Source of the DNA: a bacterium
GTDB lineage: Bacteria; Patescibacteriota; Minisyncoccia; Phycocordibacterales; SBAW01
Length of the DNA: 16,352 nucleotides
Direction of reading: 5' to 3'
Assembly (NCBI GenBank): GCA_030647845.1
Contig: JAUSIO010000019.1
Coordinates: 1-16,352 of the forward strand
The notes under the pieces: generated by a model
Seen by the model: only the letters and a program-made list of their open reading frames with translations
Databases searched by the model: none
What the model was told of the DNA's origin: nothing
Made by a program: the position numbers and the translations under genes
Shown here: positions 6,410-13,849 of the stretch, one piece after another
Layout of the letters: each line of letters opens with the position of its first letter
How positions within the stretch are numbered: position 1 is the first letter of the stretch

Positions 6410-8557
6410 ATGGCTGAAAATAAACCCAAAAAACTGAAGAATGTAAAGAATCCTGTCCACAACAAGGTGGCTGTGTATGACGCCGCGAGTATCACCGTAC
6501 TCGAAGGGCTCGAGGCGGTGCGCCGCCGTCCGGGTATGTATATCGGCACGACTGGTCCCGATGGTCTGCACCACTTGGTGTGGGAAGTGTTTGACAACTC
6601 CCGCGACGAGGCGATGGGTGACTTTGCTGACGATATAGAAGTTGTCTTGTTGCCGGGTGGAATTGTTCGCGTTGCCGACAACGGTCGTGGCATCCCGGTT
6701 GATGTGCACAAGCAAACAAAAGTTTCTGCGCTCGAGACGGTGATGACGACACTACACGCTGGCGCTAAATTTGGTGGTGAGGGGTACAAAGTGTCCGGCG
6801 GCCTCCACGGTGTTGGCGTCTCGGTGGTCAATGCGCTCTCCTCCTGGTTGCGTGCCGAAGTGCACCGCGATGGCAGCGCGTATGTACAAGAGTACGCGCA
6901 AGGCAAACGAAAGGCCACAGTTAAAAAAATTGGCTCATCAAAATTGCACGGTACGGTTATCTCCTACGCCGCCGATGCGGGGATATTTACGGGCGGTATA
7001 GAATATGATTTTCAGAAAATAGTATCGCACCTCCGTGAGCAGGCGTATTTGGTTAAAGGCCTGCGTATTACTATCGTCGACGCGCGCCAAAACGAAGCGA
7101 AGATGCCAAGGCCAGGCGAGGCATTGTATATACGGGAATCCCTTACCAGTTCCCCATCACAATCGTTTTATTTCGAAGGGGGCTTGCGTTCACTCGTTTC
7201 TTTTTACAACCGCTACCAAAAACCGATTCATAAAAATATTTTCTATATAGAACGGGAGCAAGACGGTGTGACGGTGGAACTAGCACTCCAATATATCGAC
7301 GACATTGCCTCGCGCGTCTTCCCGTTTGCAAACAATATCTACACCCAAGAAGGCGGTACGCATATCACCGGCTTCCGCACCGCGCTCACGCGCACACTCA
7401 ACGCCTATGGGCGCAAAAGCGGTATCCTGCGCGAAGCGCAGGAAAATTTGACTGGCGAGGATGTGCTTGAGGGTCTCACGGCGGTCGTGTCGGTCAAGCT
7501 CCGAGAGATACAATTTGAAGGCCAGACCAAAGGCAAACTTGGGAGTGTCGAGGCGCAAGGCGCCGTGGCCGGGGTATTTGCAGAGGCGTTCAGTGAGTTT
7601 TTAGAAGAGAACCCCGACGACGCGCGCGCGATTATCAACAAGTCGGTGCTTGCGCTCAAGGCGCGCAAGGCCGCCAAGGCCGCCAAAGACAGCGTCTTGC
7701 GCAAAGGGGCACTCGAGGGTATGACCTTGCCCGGTAAGCTTGCCGACTGCCAGAGTAAAGACGCCAGCGAGTCGGAGCTCTTTGTGGTAGAAGGAGACTC
7801 GGCGGGCGGCTCGGCAAAAACTGGCCGCGACCGCCGCATACAAGCGATACTGCCCCTGCGCGGGAAAATCCTCAACGTCGAGCGCGCGCGTTTGGACAAA
7901 ATGCTCGCGAGCGAGCAAATTAAAAATTTGGTCGTTGCGCTCGGCACGGCGATAGGTGATGTGTTTGACGTTTCGAAATTGCGCTACCACAAAGTTATTA
8001 TTGCGACCGACGCCGATGTCGACGGCGCACACATCCGCACCCTGCTCCTTACGCTTTTGTTCCGCCACTTTAAGCCGCTCATTGAGGGTGGGTTTATCTA
8101 TATCGCACAGCCGCCGCTGTATAAAATACAAAAAGGGAAAGAAGTTTTTTATGTATACAGTGACGAAGAAAAAGAAAAGATACTAGGGAAAGACGCCGAG
8201 GTTGAGCAAGAGGGAGCGGACGAAGAACTCTCAACTGACGAGCGGAATCCTTCGACTTCGCTCAGGACAGGCGCGAGTGGAACGACAGTGAGCGAGGAAG
8301 GAGAGAGTTCTTCGGTAGCGTCATCAACAAAAAAGTCTAGTAAATTTCGTCTACAACGCTACAAAGGTCTCGGCGAGATGAACCCCGAGGAGCTGTGGGA
8401 AACGACCATGGACCCGGCGCGGCGCGTGCTCAAGCAAGTGTCTATAGGCGACGCGGCAGACGCAGACCGCGTGTTTGATATTTTGATGGGCGAAGACGTC
8501 TCGATGCGCAAGTCGTTTATACAGTCAAACGCAAAACACGCAACCCTAGATATTTAA
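6410..8557 (+). CDS. gyrB: DNA gyrase subunit B
   Basis: This is the ATPase and TOPRIM subunit of gyrase, which with GyrA adds negative supercoils. Regions seen: GHKL ATPase with EVFDNSRDEAMG (59-70, catalytic Glu59), DNGRGIPV (90-97) and GGLHGVGVSVVNALS (130-144); transducer with QTKGKLGS (372-379); TOPRIM with VEGDSAGGSAK (460-470), LPLRGKILNVERAR (481-494) and DADVDGAHIRT (534-544); and the closing segment LQRYKGLGEMNPEELWETTMDP (from 648). The length is 715 against about 630-650 for short-form bacterial GyrB. The excess is a low-complexity acidic/Ser-rich stretch at about 594-645, which contains an NPSTSLRTG repeat insert. gyrA is not in the window. ATG at 6410 has no Shine-Dalgarno. ParE is the alternative; TOPRIM motifs alone do not separate them fully. 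Confidence 0.93.
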   Translation: MAENKPKKLKNVKNPVHNKVAVYDAASITVLEGLEAVRRRPGMYIGTTGPDGLHHLVWEVFDNSRDEAMGDFADDIEVVLLPGGIVRVADNGRGIPVDVHKQTKVSALETVMTTLHAGAKFGGEGYKVSGGLHGVGVSVVNALSSWLRAEVHRDGSAYVQEYAQGKRKATVKKIGSSKLHGTVISYAADAGIFTGGIEYDFQKIVSHLREQAYLVKGLRITIVDARQNEAKMPRPGEALYIRESLTSSPSQSFYFEGGLRSLVSFYNRYQKPIHKNIFYIEREQDGVTVELALQYIDDIASRVFPFANNIYTQEGGTHITGFRTALTRTLNAYGRKSGILREAQENLTGEDVLEGLTAVVSVKLREIQFEGQTKGKLGSVEAQGAVAGVFAEAFSEFLEENPDDARAIINKSVLALKARKAAKAAKDSVLRKGALEGMTLPGKLADCQSKDASESELFVVEGDSAGGSAKTGRDRRIQAILPLRGKILNVERARLDKMLASEQIKNLVVALGTAIGDVFDVSKLRYHKVIIATDADVDGAHIRTLLLTLLFRHFKPLIEGGFIYIAQPPLYKIQKGKEVFYVYSDEEKEKILGKDAEVEQEGADEELSTDERNPSTSLRTGASGTTVSEEGESSSVASSTKKSSKFRLQRYKGLGEMNPEELWETTMDPARRVLKQVSIGDAADADRVFDILMGEDVSMRKSFIQSNAKHATLDI
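8249..8271. repeat. Dispersed repeat insert in gyrB (PSTSLRTG type)
   Basis: The 23 bases starting CCTTCGACTTCGCTCAGGAC encode PSTSLRTG in frame. From memory, this motif recurs dispersed in many environmental bacterial genomes, including Patescibacteria. It lies in the non-conserved insert between TOPRIM and the C-terminal motif of GyrB. Confidence 0.7.
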
Positions 8558-8570
8558 CCTGCGCTCCTTA

Positions 8571-10766
8571 TTATTTTTCTATAACAGAAGGGAACAAGCG
8601 CACACTTGCTGTTGCGGATGCGGTGCCGTCTACCCCCGTGCACGTCAGCGTATAGGTCATTGCTTGCGTCACGACAACTGGTGTCTGCGTACCCGAGGAA
8701 GAGGTGCCTGGACTAAGGACGGTCACGCTATTGCCGTTTACATCAGCAACCGTGCACGAGTCGAAACCGGACGAAGACCACAGTAGGTACGAAGTGCCGC
8801 CTCTTGCTACACGAGAAGGAGATGCATAAAACCCGGGCGAGGTGATGCTCGGTGCGCTTACGGTAACGGTTACTACACCGTTTGTGGAGCCGCCAGTGTT
8901 TAAACATTGAATAGTATAGATAATTGTCTGCGTAACCGCAGCCACCACACCCGTGGCATTATTGAGGTTTGACGCACTCCCCGAGGCGCCGGTCGAAATG
9001 GTCGAAGCGTCATTGCTATTGGTGATATCGTTGCAACTGGTCGCTCCGGTTGAGTCCCAGGTAAGGGTGCTATCTCCTCCTACACTGTTCGTAAAGGCGT
9101 TTGGGTTTGCATACAGGTTTACGGCTGGTGCCGAGGGGGGTGGTGCCGAACACCCGCCACCTTGACCAAGAACTCCGTAAAAGCTACCGCTTTGTGCTGT
9201 CCCTGCCATCTTTATCCAACCCAGGATATCACCACCCCACGCATAACCCGACCATGCGCAGGTACTTGGATTTTGGGTCACCGCATAATTGCTACCACTG
9301 AGATGTATCCACCCGTCCCAACCACCCGGACTAGGGTCGGTTATTGGAGAAAGCGCTCGCGCCCAACCGGTGACTGCACCTGTGGTGAGGTCAACTTGTG
9401 CCGAGCACGTGCCAGACGGACAACCGACAAGATCGGCAGAGTCAAAACTTATCCAGCCAACATGTTCTGACCACGCTTGGCCGCTCAAGGCGCCAGTTGC
9501 AGTATCTTCGTCTACGCCGTAATTAGTCCCGTTAAAATGTATCCACCCGACACCGCGGTCGCCTGCTGGGTTACTGTTTGGAGCATCAGACCAGGCATAC
9601 CCGGTTACCGTACTAGCGCGTATTGGTCCATAGGTAATGACGATGATGCCTTGGGCGCCAGCGCCACCACCACCGTTTGCATTGTCAAACCCACCACCAC
9701 CCGCACCACCATAGCCGCCACCCGCACCACCTTTACCGTTGCTTCCTGTTCCGCCAGCAGTTCGTGCTCCGGCACCACCACCACCACCACCTGCACCGTG
9801 GGTTGCGTCCCATTGAATGCCACCGCCACCCGCACCACCGCTGTTATTTGCCTGTGTTGCGTTGCCACCATTGGCACCACCTCCGCCACCACCGCTTGTG
9901 CCGGCGGCGCCGGGGGCACCACGTAAACCACCACCCGCGGCACTTGAGTTGTTGCCGCCATTACCACCCACTGTATTGGAAGATGCGTTCTGGCCATCAG
10001 TGCCTGCGCTATTTCCTCCGCCTCCTCCGCTTGCGATGGCACCCCCATCACTGACTGGCGAACCCCCATTTTTACCATCGCCACCGGGGCCTCCTGCGCC
10101 CCCTCCGCCGCCTGCACCATATCCGAAGATACCGGAATCATAGTATGAGCTTGTGCCGCCATGACCACCCGAGTATTTAATTGTCCCGATACCACTTGCA
10201 GCCGCACCACCAACGCCTCCCAGGGCATTCGGGTCAACCAAGGTACCTTTACCGCCCTTTGCACCAACCTTGACCGCCGTTCCGGATATGTTTACACAGT
10301 TTGATGTGGTATCACAAAAATAAGTGTCGCCACCATTGCCACCCAGGCCCCCGCCACCGGTTGGACCAGCAGTGCCAGCGGCACCGACCTGGTAGATAAC
10401 GCTGGCGCCCGGTGTCAGAGAAAGATTGGAGATTTTGGAGTATGCACCACCACCACCACCGTCCCCACCTTCGTGAAGAGGAGTGCCTCCTGCACCACCA
10501 CCACCACCACCGATGGTTTCGATAGTGTTGTTTGTCGGGTCCCAGTCCAGGGGGACGGTAAAGCTGGTACCGGATGTTAGGTACCCCCTACATAGACCGC
10601 CGCCGATGTCGGAGCCGAACGCGCAGATCCCCGATGCATGCGCGGCGGGAATCACAATACCTATTGACACAATAAGGACAGCGGAGACAAGAAAAAAAAT
10701 AGCTACTGCCGCCGCCCAGACGGTATAGACACGATGCAAACGTGACCTATTCTTGAGAGAGAACAT
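8571..10766 (-). CDS. Large secreted Gly-rich protein with GWI repeats and Ig-like domains
   Basis: This 731-residue protein has a signal/anchor helix (about 17-44, AAHASG may be the cleavage site), a Gly-rich domain (about 66-380, FTVPLDWDPTNNTIETIGGGGGG then Gly-Gly runs), four repeats of the form GYAW...GWIHF (GYAWSDAPN/GVGWIHF 389-411, GQAWSEHVGWISF 429-441, GWARALS/GWDGWIHL 467-489, GYAWGGDILGWIKM 507-520), a short Pro linker (541-548) and two Ig-like domains (about 550-637 and 640-725), each with paired Cys. The layout is that of Patescibacteria surface proteins; no enzyme motif is seen. The start is ATG 10766, 8 nt after TATACT, rather than the in-frame ATG at 10823, which would have to be read through a terminator hairpin. 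It shares no promoter with the upstream gene. Confidence 0.8.
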   Translation of the reverse strand: MFSLKNRSRLHRVYTVWAAAVAIFFLVSAVLIVSIGIVIPAAHASGICAFGSDIGGGLCRGYLTSGTSFTVPLDWDPTNNTIETIGGGGGGAGGTPLHEGGDGGGGGAYSKISNLSLTPGASVIYQVGAAGTAGPTGGGGLGGNGGDTYFCDTTSNCVNISGTAVKVGAKGGKGTLVDPNALGGVGGAAASGIGTIKYSGGHGGTSSYYDSGIFGYGAGGGGGAGGPGGDGKNGGSPVSDGGAIASGGGGGNSAGTDGQNASSNTVGGNGGNNSSAAGGGLRGAPGAAGTSGGGGGGANGGNATQANNSGGAGGGGIQWDATHGAGGGGGGAGARTAGGTGSNGKGGAGGGYGGAGGGGFDNANGGGGAGAQGIIVITYGPIRASTVTGYAWSDAPNSNPAGDRGVGWIHFNGTNYGVDEDTATGALSGQAWSEHVGWISFDSADLVGCPSGTCSAQVDLTTGAVTGWARALSPITDPSPGGWDGWIHLSGSNYAVTQNPSTCAWSGYAWGGDILGWIKMAGTAQSGSFYGVLGQGGGCSAPPPSAPAVNLYANPNAFTNSVGGDSTLTWDSTGATSCNDITNSNDASTISTGASGSASNLNNATGVVAAVTQTIIYTIQCLNTGGSTNGVVTVTVSAPSITSPGFYASPSRVARGGTSYLLWSSSGFDSCTVADVNGNSVTVLSPGTSSSGTQTPVVVTQAMTYTLTCTGVDGTASATASVRLFPSVIEK

Positions 10767-10774
10767 ATATAAAC

Positions 10775-10783
10775 AGTATAGCA
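10775..10783 (-). promoter_or_regulatory. Extended -10 promoter of the Gly-rich protein gene
   Basis: Minus-strand TGC-TATACT (10783-10775) fits an extended -10. The ATG at 10766 follows 8 nt later, so the mRNA should be leaderless or nearly so. No -35 is visible; the terminator hairpin of the upstream gene occupies that place. Confidence 0.55.
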
Positions 10784-10805
10784 AAGCCCCCGCTCGGCGG
10801 GGGCT
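10781..10805 (-). terminator. Terminator hairpin after the CARDB-like surface protein gene
   Basis: AGCCCCCGC (10785-10793) pairs perfectly with GCGGGGGCT (10797-10805) around TCG. On the minus strand it lies 27 nt after the stop of the upstream gene. The T-run after it is short (GCTTTGC), so termination may be partial. Confidence 0.6.
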
Positions 10806-10832
10806 GGTTTGTGTGGACAACAAAAGCTCGGT

Positions 10833-12008
10833 TTAGTTAAATGGAACGCCTACCATATTGTCTGTTTCGTTATTCTCTTGGACAAAGTTCTGCGGGTCGA
10901 CGCTGACAACAAAAGCACCGTGCCCGTGGGTTTGGTTTGCGTAGTAGTTAGTGGCTTGTGCCTGTTTGAGCATAAGCTGCTGCTGTGTCTGTATCATGCA
11001 ACTGTAAAGGGAAGCGTTCGGTATATTGACTGCGCCGTTGTATGTGTAGCTTTGGGCGTAACCGCAGTTGTTGTTTGGGTATTGCGGAGGGACAAACGGG
11101 GACGTTTGCGTTTGATTATATTCCGGAATACTAAACCCAAGCGTATAAACGATTTTGTCGCCAGGGGAGAGTGCTTGCTGGGACCCAGAGATATAGGTGT
11201 TTGCCTGGTTTGGAGGGAACAACGCAACGAACATCCAGCCAGCGGGCGCCACGTTGGTGCCAGTGTTTGCGATGGTGAACTGCACCGTCAAGCGACCATC
11301 CAAAGGTATAGCGCTAGTCATATACACGACCAGGTTTGGCAAGCCAGAGAGTGCAGGAATTTTGTTTGTAGCAGTGTACGTAGTGCTTGGGACTACCTGC
11401 CTGCCGGTAGGCAGGGTCGTTGTTTTTGTCGCAGGGGTTTTTGTTGCAACAGTCTTTGTTGCTGTCGAGGCCGAGGATGCCGGTAGTACGATTGTGGTCG
11501 CGGTACTTTTTGTTGCTATTGAACTGTCAGAGAGTTTGTTTGCCGAAACGCTAACTGTTACTGCGGCTTGCTCGGCGCCAGTAAAGGTCGGCGTAAGCTG
11601 CACGGTTTCAGTCGCGCTTGTAAAATTAAACGCTGTGTCGCAGGGAACTTTTGTTGACGTACCGGAGAGTGTCGGTGCATATAGAGAGAGACCCGTAGCA
11701 CAGGAGTACGAAATGAGGTAGCCATAATTGCCGCTACCTCCTTGGTGTTTCCACGACAAGGTAAATGGCTGGCCAGAAGTGATGCTGGTTGGCAGACTAA
11801 GGATGAGTTGCTCTTGCGCCACTGTACTTGAGCCGGCGGTGGGAGCGGTGGTGTCCGAAGGAGTGTTTTTGCCGAAACCTGCAAAAAAGCCAGGAACAGC
11901 AAGGGTAATTTGGATAATACCCCACACGCCGATAAACAAGATAGCGATAAGCCCGAGCACAGAGATGGCGCGGAGCGCCCAGTCCTTAAAAGATGTTTTT
12001 TCTTCCAT
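10833..12008 (-). CDS. Membrane-anchored surface protein with Ig-like and CARDB-like domains
   Basis: This 391-residue protein begins MEEKTSFKDW, has one membrane helix (about 14-42), an Ig-like domain (about 65-155, GQPFTLSWKHQGGSGNYGYLISYSC, with Cys103 and Cys123), a Thr/Ala/Ser/Lys-rich linker (about 160-215) with an LPTGRQ insert (199-204), and a C-terminal CARDB-like domain (about 223-391; TVQFTIANTGTNVAPAGW, LSPGDKIVYTLGF, FVQENNETDNMVG). CARDB-type domains are adhesion folds common in surface proteins. No enzyme motif is seen. The start is ATG 12008, 7 nt after the -10, giving a leaderless mRNA; the in-frame ATG at 12140 would run through the divergent promoter and is rejected. The end is complete, with no sorting signal. 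Confidence 0.75.
   Translation of the reverse strand: MEEKTSFKDWALRAISVLGLIAILFIGVWGIIQITLAVPGFFAGFGKNTPSDTTAPTAGSSTVAQEQLILSLPTSITSGQPFTLSWKHQGGSGNYGYLISYSCATGLSLYAPTLSGTSTKVPCDTAFNFTSATETVQLTPTFTGAEQAAVTVSVSANKLSDSSIATKSTATTIVLPASSASTATKTVATKTPATKTTTLPTGRQVVPSTTYTATNKIPALSGLPNLVVYMTSAIPLDGRLTVQFTIANTGTNVAPAGWMFVALFPPNQANTYISGSQQALSPGDKIVYTLGFSIPEYNQTQTSPFVPPQYPNNNCGYAQSYTYNGAVNIPNASLYSCMIQTQQQLMLKQAQATNYYANQTHGHGAFVVSVDPQNFVQENNETDNMVGVPFN
11396..11415. repeat. Palindromic insert (LPTGRQ type)
   Basis: CCTGCCTGCCGGTAGGCAGG, the same 20 bases as at 2900-2919, but here the gene is read from the other strand and the product is LPTGRQ. It sits in the Thr-rich linker of the CARDB-like protein. 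Confidence 0.88.
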
Positions 12009-12015
12009 ACGCGGC

Positions 12016-12083
12016 AGGGTAGCATAGTCGAATTTTTTTGTCAAGTCGCCATGCTTGACAAACTTTAAAAACAAGTGTAAGCT
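12016..12083. promoter_or_regulatory. Divergent promoters with back-to-back TTGACA boxes
   Basis: TGTCAAG (12039-12045) and CTTGACA (12054-12060) form an inverted repeat with an 8-nt centre, each arm being a perfect -35. Plus strand: TTGACA 12055-12060, 17 nt, TAAGCT 12078-12083, towards sortase 2. Minus strand: TTGACA 12044-12039, 17 nt, TACCCT 12021-12016 preceded by TGC (extended -10), placing the start at the ATG of the CARDB-like gene. Confidence 0.65.
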
Positions 12084-12124
12084 CTTAGTGACCTTTGGGA
12101 GCTGTTTTTGAGGGTCAATACCGT

Positions 12125-12844
12125 ATGCAACACAACACATCAGGCATTTTAGTGCAGATAGTAGCGCACCGCAGCGCGTTTGTGTTTGTGTTTGTTGCGT
12201 TGTTTGCTGCTACGTTTGGTTTTCTCTCTCTAGTTGGAGCGACGCCAGATGCATCTGCAACCACAGCATTTAACTCACCGACCACAGCAGAAACTTATTT
12301 TTCCGCTGAGACCGCTCCCGCTGCAACATCTAATTCTTCCGCTGCAGGTCTGCAAGGGGACGCTGCAGAATCAGATGTTGCAGCTTTCGCGAATTCCGAG
12401 CAACCGGTGCGTGTTGTCGCAAAAGAAATTGGTCTTGACGCGGTGGTGCAGAACCCAACTTCGACCGACATCGATGTACTCGACCAAGCCGCGCTCCACG
12501 GCGCGGTGCGCTACCCAACCTCGGCGATGCTTGGCGAAGACGGCACGGTGGTGTTGTTTGGGCACAGCAGTTATCTGCCGATTGTACACAACCAGGTGTA
12601 CAAAACGTTCGATGACATCCAAGACCTTACGGAAGGTTCGATAGTGAGCGTCTACTCTGCAGACCTGGAGTATCGCTACAGCGTCGTTGGGGTAGAGGTT
12701 GCCAACGCTACCCGTGACGTGGTAGAACTCAACCCAGCTGGGAGGCACCTTACCTTGGTAACCTGCAACTCGTTTGCGACCAAGCAAGACCGGTTTGTCG
12801 TTACGGCAGACTTTGTGGGGGCATATTCGCTCATCTCGAATTAG
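12125..12844 (+). CDS. Second sortase, class D/E-like, membrane anchored
   Basis: This 239-residue protein has a signal/anchor helix (about 17-38), an Ala/Ser/Thr-rich linker (about 40-92) and a sortase domain (from about 93). Catalytic residues: His147 in VVLFGHSSY, Cys214 in LTLVTCNSF and Arg223 in QDRFVV. It differs from the first sortase around the His (FGHSSYLP against AGHFGWKGG) and the Cys, so the two probably handle different substrates. ATG 12125 is preferred because GAGGG (12110-12114) lies 10 nt upstream; an in-frame TTG at 12095 lies almost at the predicted transcript start. The candidate substrate in view is the VPYTG protein at 15188. The next gene begins 118 nt downstream on the same strand, without a terminator between. 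Confidence 0.87.
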   Translation: MQHNTSGILVQIVAHRSAFVFVFVALFAATFGFLSLVGATPDASATTAFNSPTTAETYFSAETAPAATSNSSAAGLQGDAAESDVAAFANSEQPVRVVAKEIGLDAVVQNPTSTDIDVLDQAALHGAVRYPTSAMLGEDGTVVLFGHSSYLPIVHNQVYKTFDDIQDLTEGSIVSVYSADLEYRYSVVGVEVANATRDVVELNPAGRHLTLVTCNSFATKQDRFVVTADFVGAYSLISN

Positions 12845-12874
12845 TCGAGGCGGCCGAATACGTCTTCGTAAAAT

Positions 12875-12891
12875 GTTGGCACAGTGTCAAC
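12875..12891. promoter_or_regulatory. 17-bp near-palindrome in the leader of the next gene
   Basis: GTTGGCAC-A-GTGTCAAC has 8-bp arms with one G/T mismatch. It lies between sortase 2 and the Gln/Pro-rich gene, just after a possible -10 (TAAAAT, 12869-12874). An operator or a leader hairpin are both possible. Confidence 0.35.
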
Positions 12892-12926
12892 GTTCGAAGC
12901 GGAAGTACATCACAATTCGCAAAAGT

Positions 12927-12944
12927 CTCCCGCCACGGCGGGAG
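12927..12944 (+). promoter_or_regulatory. Leader hairpin just before a Shine-Dalgarno
   Basis: CTCCCGC (12927-12933) pairs with GCGGGAG (12938-12944) around CACG. It ends 6 nt before the GAGG of the Gln/Pro-rich gene. No T-run follows on the plus strand, so it looks like an mRNA structure rather than a terminator. Confidence 0.5.
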
Positions 12945-12962
12945 CAAACAGAGGACACGCAA

Positions 12963-13640
12963 ATGATGACGTTTCGGAATCTCGCGGCGACAGTGTTCGC
13001 CGCCACGCTTTTGTTGCTCGGGTCGCAGGCGTTCGCGGCGGAGGAGTTGGGTTTCTCGCCAACGATGTTGGCGAATACTTACACAGCAGCTCCGCCGGTG
13101 TCGCGGCAACCTGCGGCACCGGCGCCGCAGCAAGTCCAGACTCCGGTGGCGGCACCACACACCGCTCCGACTCCGCCCATGGCGGCACGTCCGCCAGTCG
13201 CGTCACAACCCCAGCAGGTCCAGCAGCATGGCCAGCAACAGCAGCAGATGCAAGGGCAGCAGGGCCAGCAACTCGACCCCCAAGCCATCCGCCGGATGAA
13301 CCGACGGCAATTGGAGGAGGCGCTGTTGCGGCAACAGCCGCAGCGTGGCCACGCCGGCCCGTCTACGGGTTACGCGGGTCAGCAAGGAGCGGCCGGCCCT
13401 CGGGTCAAAAAACAACCGCTCACCAAGGAATTGCTGGAGAACCGAGGACGAGCGATTATGGGTCCCGGTCCTGCGGGTGCCGCCTATGAGGGATACCGCG
13501 GGATCGCGGGGACTTCTCTGCAACACCCCTGCATCGACGGTTATGAGCCAACCGCAGCGCCTCGGATGGATAAAGAGACCAAGCAAGCATTCGTCCGGTG
13601 TTACAAACGTGGTGGGGGCCCCAGTTTGGTTACCGAGTAG
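12963..13640 (+). CDS. Secreted Gln/Pro-rich protein of unknown function
   Basis: I do not recognise this 225-residue protein. It has a clear Sec signal peptide (MMTFRN, hydrophobic core, likely cut after AFA before AEEL). Then comes a Pro/Ala/Gln-rich stretch (about 40-110) with runs of Gln around QQQQQMQGQQGQQ, then a charged stretch with RRMNRRQLEEALLRQQ, and a C-terminal part with two Cys (HPCIDGYEP and FVRCYKRGG) that could form a disulfide. GAGG at 12951-12954 lies 8 nt before the ATG; a second ATG follows at once (12966). The CAG-rich DNA at 13220-13270 is prone to slippage. A terminator follows 15 nt after the stop. It could be a periplasmic or surface structural protein. Confidence 0.72.
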   Translation: MMTFRNLAATVFAATLLLLGSQAFAAEELGFSPTMLANTYTAAPPVSRQPAAPAPQQVQTPVAAPHTAPTPPMAARPPVASQPQQVQQHGQQQQQMQGQQGQQLDPQAIRRMNRRQLEEALLRQQPQRGHAGPSTGYAGQQGAAGPRVKKQPLTKELLENRGRAIMGPGPAGAAYEGYRGIAGTSLQHPCIDGYEPTAAPRMDKETKQAFVRCYKRGGGPSLVTE

Positions 13641-13655
13641 GGGCAAGTTAGGGTA

Positions 13656-13696
13656 GAATGGGCGATTTAAGACAGTCGCCCATTCCATCCATTTTT
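13656..13696 (+). terminator. Rho-independent terminator after the Gln/Pro-rich gene
   Basis: GAATGGGCGA (13656-13665) pairs perfectly with TCGCCCATTC (13676-13685) over a 10-nt loop. A T-run (13692-13696) follows 6 nt later, with a further T-run at 13701-13705. Confidence 0.75.
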
Positions 13697-13703
13697 CAAA
13701 TTT

Positions 13704-13720
13704 TTCACAACTGTTGTGAA
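13704..13720. promoter_or_regulatory. 17-bp inverted repeat, possible operator
   Basis: TTCACAA-CTG-TTGTGAA is a perfect 7-bp inverted repeat with a 3-nt centre. It lies after a terminator and upstream of the next transcription unit. No convincing -35/-10 pair was found around it. Confidence 0.35.
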
Positions 13721-13753
13721 TACATATTTGGTCGGAATTTCTTCTACCCAAGT

Positions 13754-13849
13754 ATGTCTTCGCAAATGGCGCAAGCCAAATGGTGGGAGGCAGTTCATCG
13801 TCAACACGGTTCCGCATCGCGGGACCTTATAGAAGGATTAAAGAAGTGA
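13754..13849 (+). CDS. Possible 31-residue small protein coupled to the next gene
   Basis: ATG at 13754 opens a 31-codon frame (begins MSSQMAQAKWWEAVHRQH, ends LIEGLKK). Its TGA (13847-13849) overlaps the GTG start (13846-13848) of the next gene as GTGA, a layout typical of translational coupling. The composition is soluble and helical, rich in Trp, Gln and charged residues. No Shine-Dalgarno is seen, and the frame extends upstream into the terminator, so it may be only the untranslated leader. Confidence 0.3.
   Translation: MSSQMAQAKWWEAVHRQHGSASRDLIEGLKK

Noticed and set aside
9477..10267. Long open frames on both strands across the Gly-rich gene (His/Pro- or Val/Ala-rich)
   Set aside because: They are shadows of GGN codon runs in the real minus-strand gene; their low-complexity composition and lack of start signals argue against coding.
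11396..11415. LPTGRQ as a sortase LPxTG signal
   Set aside because: The order is LP-T-G without the extra residue, no membrane helix follows, and the same motif in other proteins is a palindromic insert.
10809..11721. Plus-strand frames of 174-225 codons
   Set aside because: They lie antisense to the CARDB-like gene, whose domains and promoter are clear.
12774..12962. Upstream extension of the Gln/Pro-rich gene to 12774
   Set aside because: It overlaps sortase 2 and would bury the signal peptide and Shine-Dalgarno.
13323..13337. CTGTTGC-G-GCAACAG palindrome in the Gln/Pro-rich gene
   Set aside because: It is short and readily arises from LL-RQQ codons in a Gln-rich gene; no match to the other inserts.
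13658..13753. 63-codon version of the small frame ending at 13849
   Set aside because: Its first half runs through the terminator hairpin and T-runs; only the last 31 codons are kept as a possibility.
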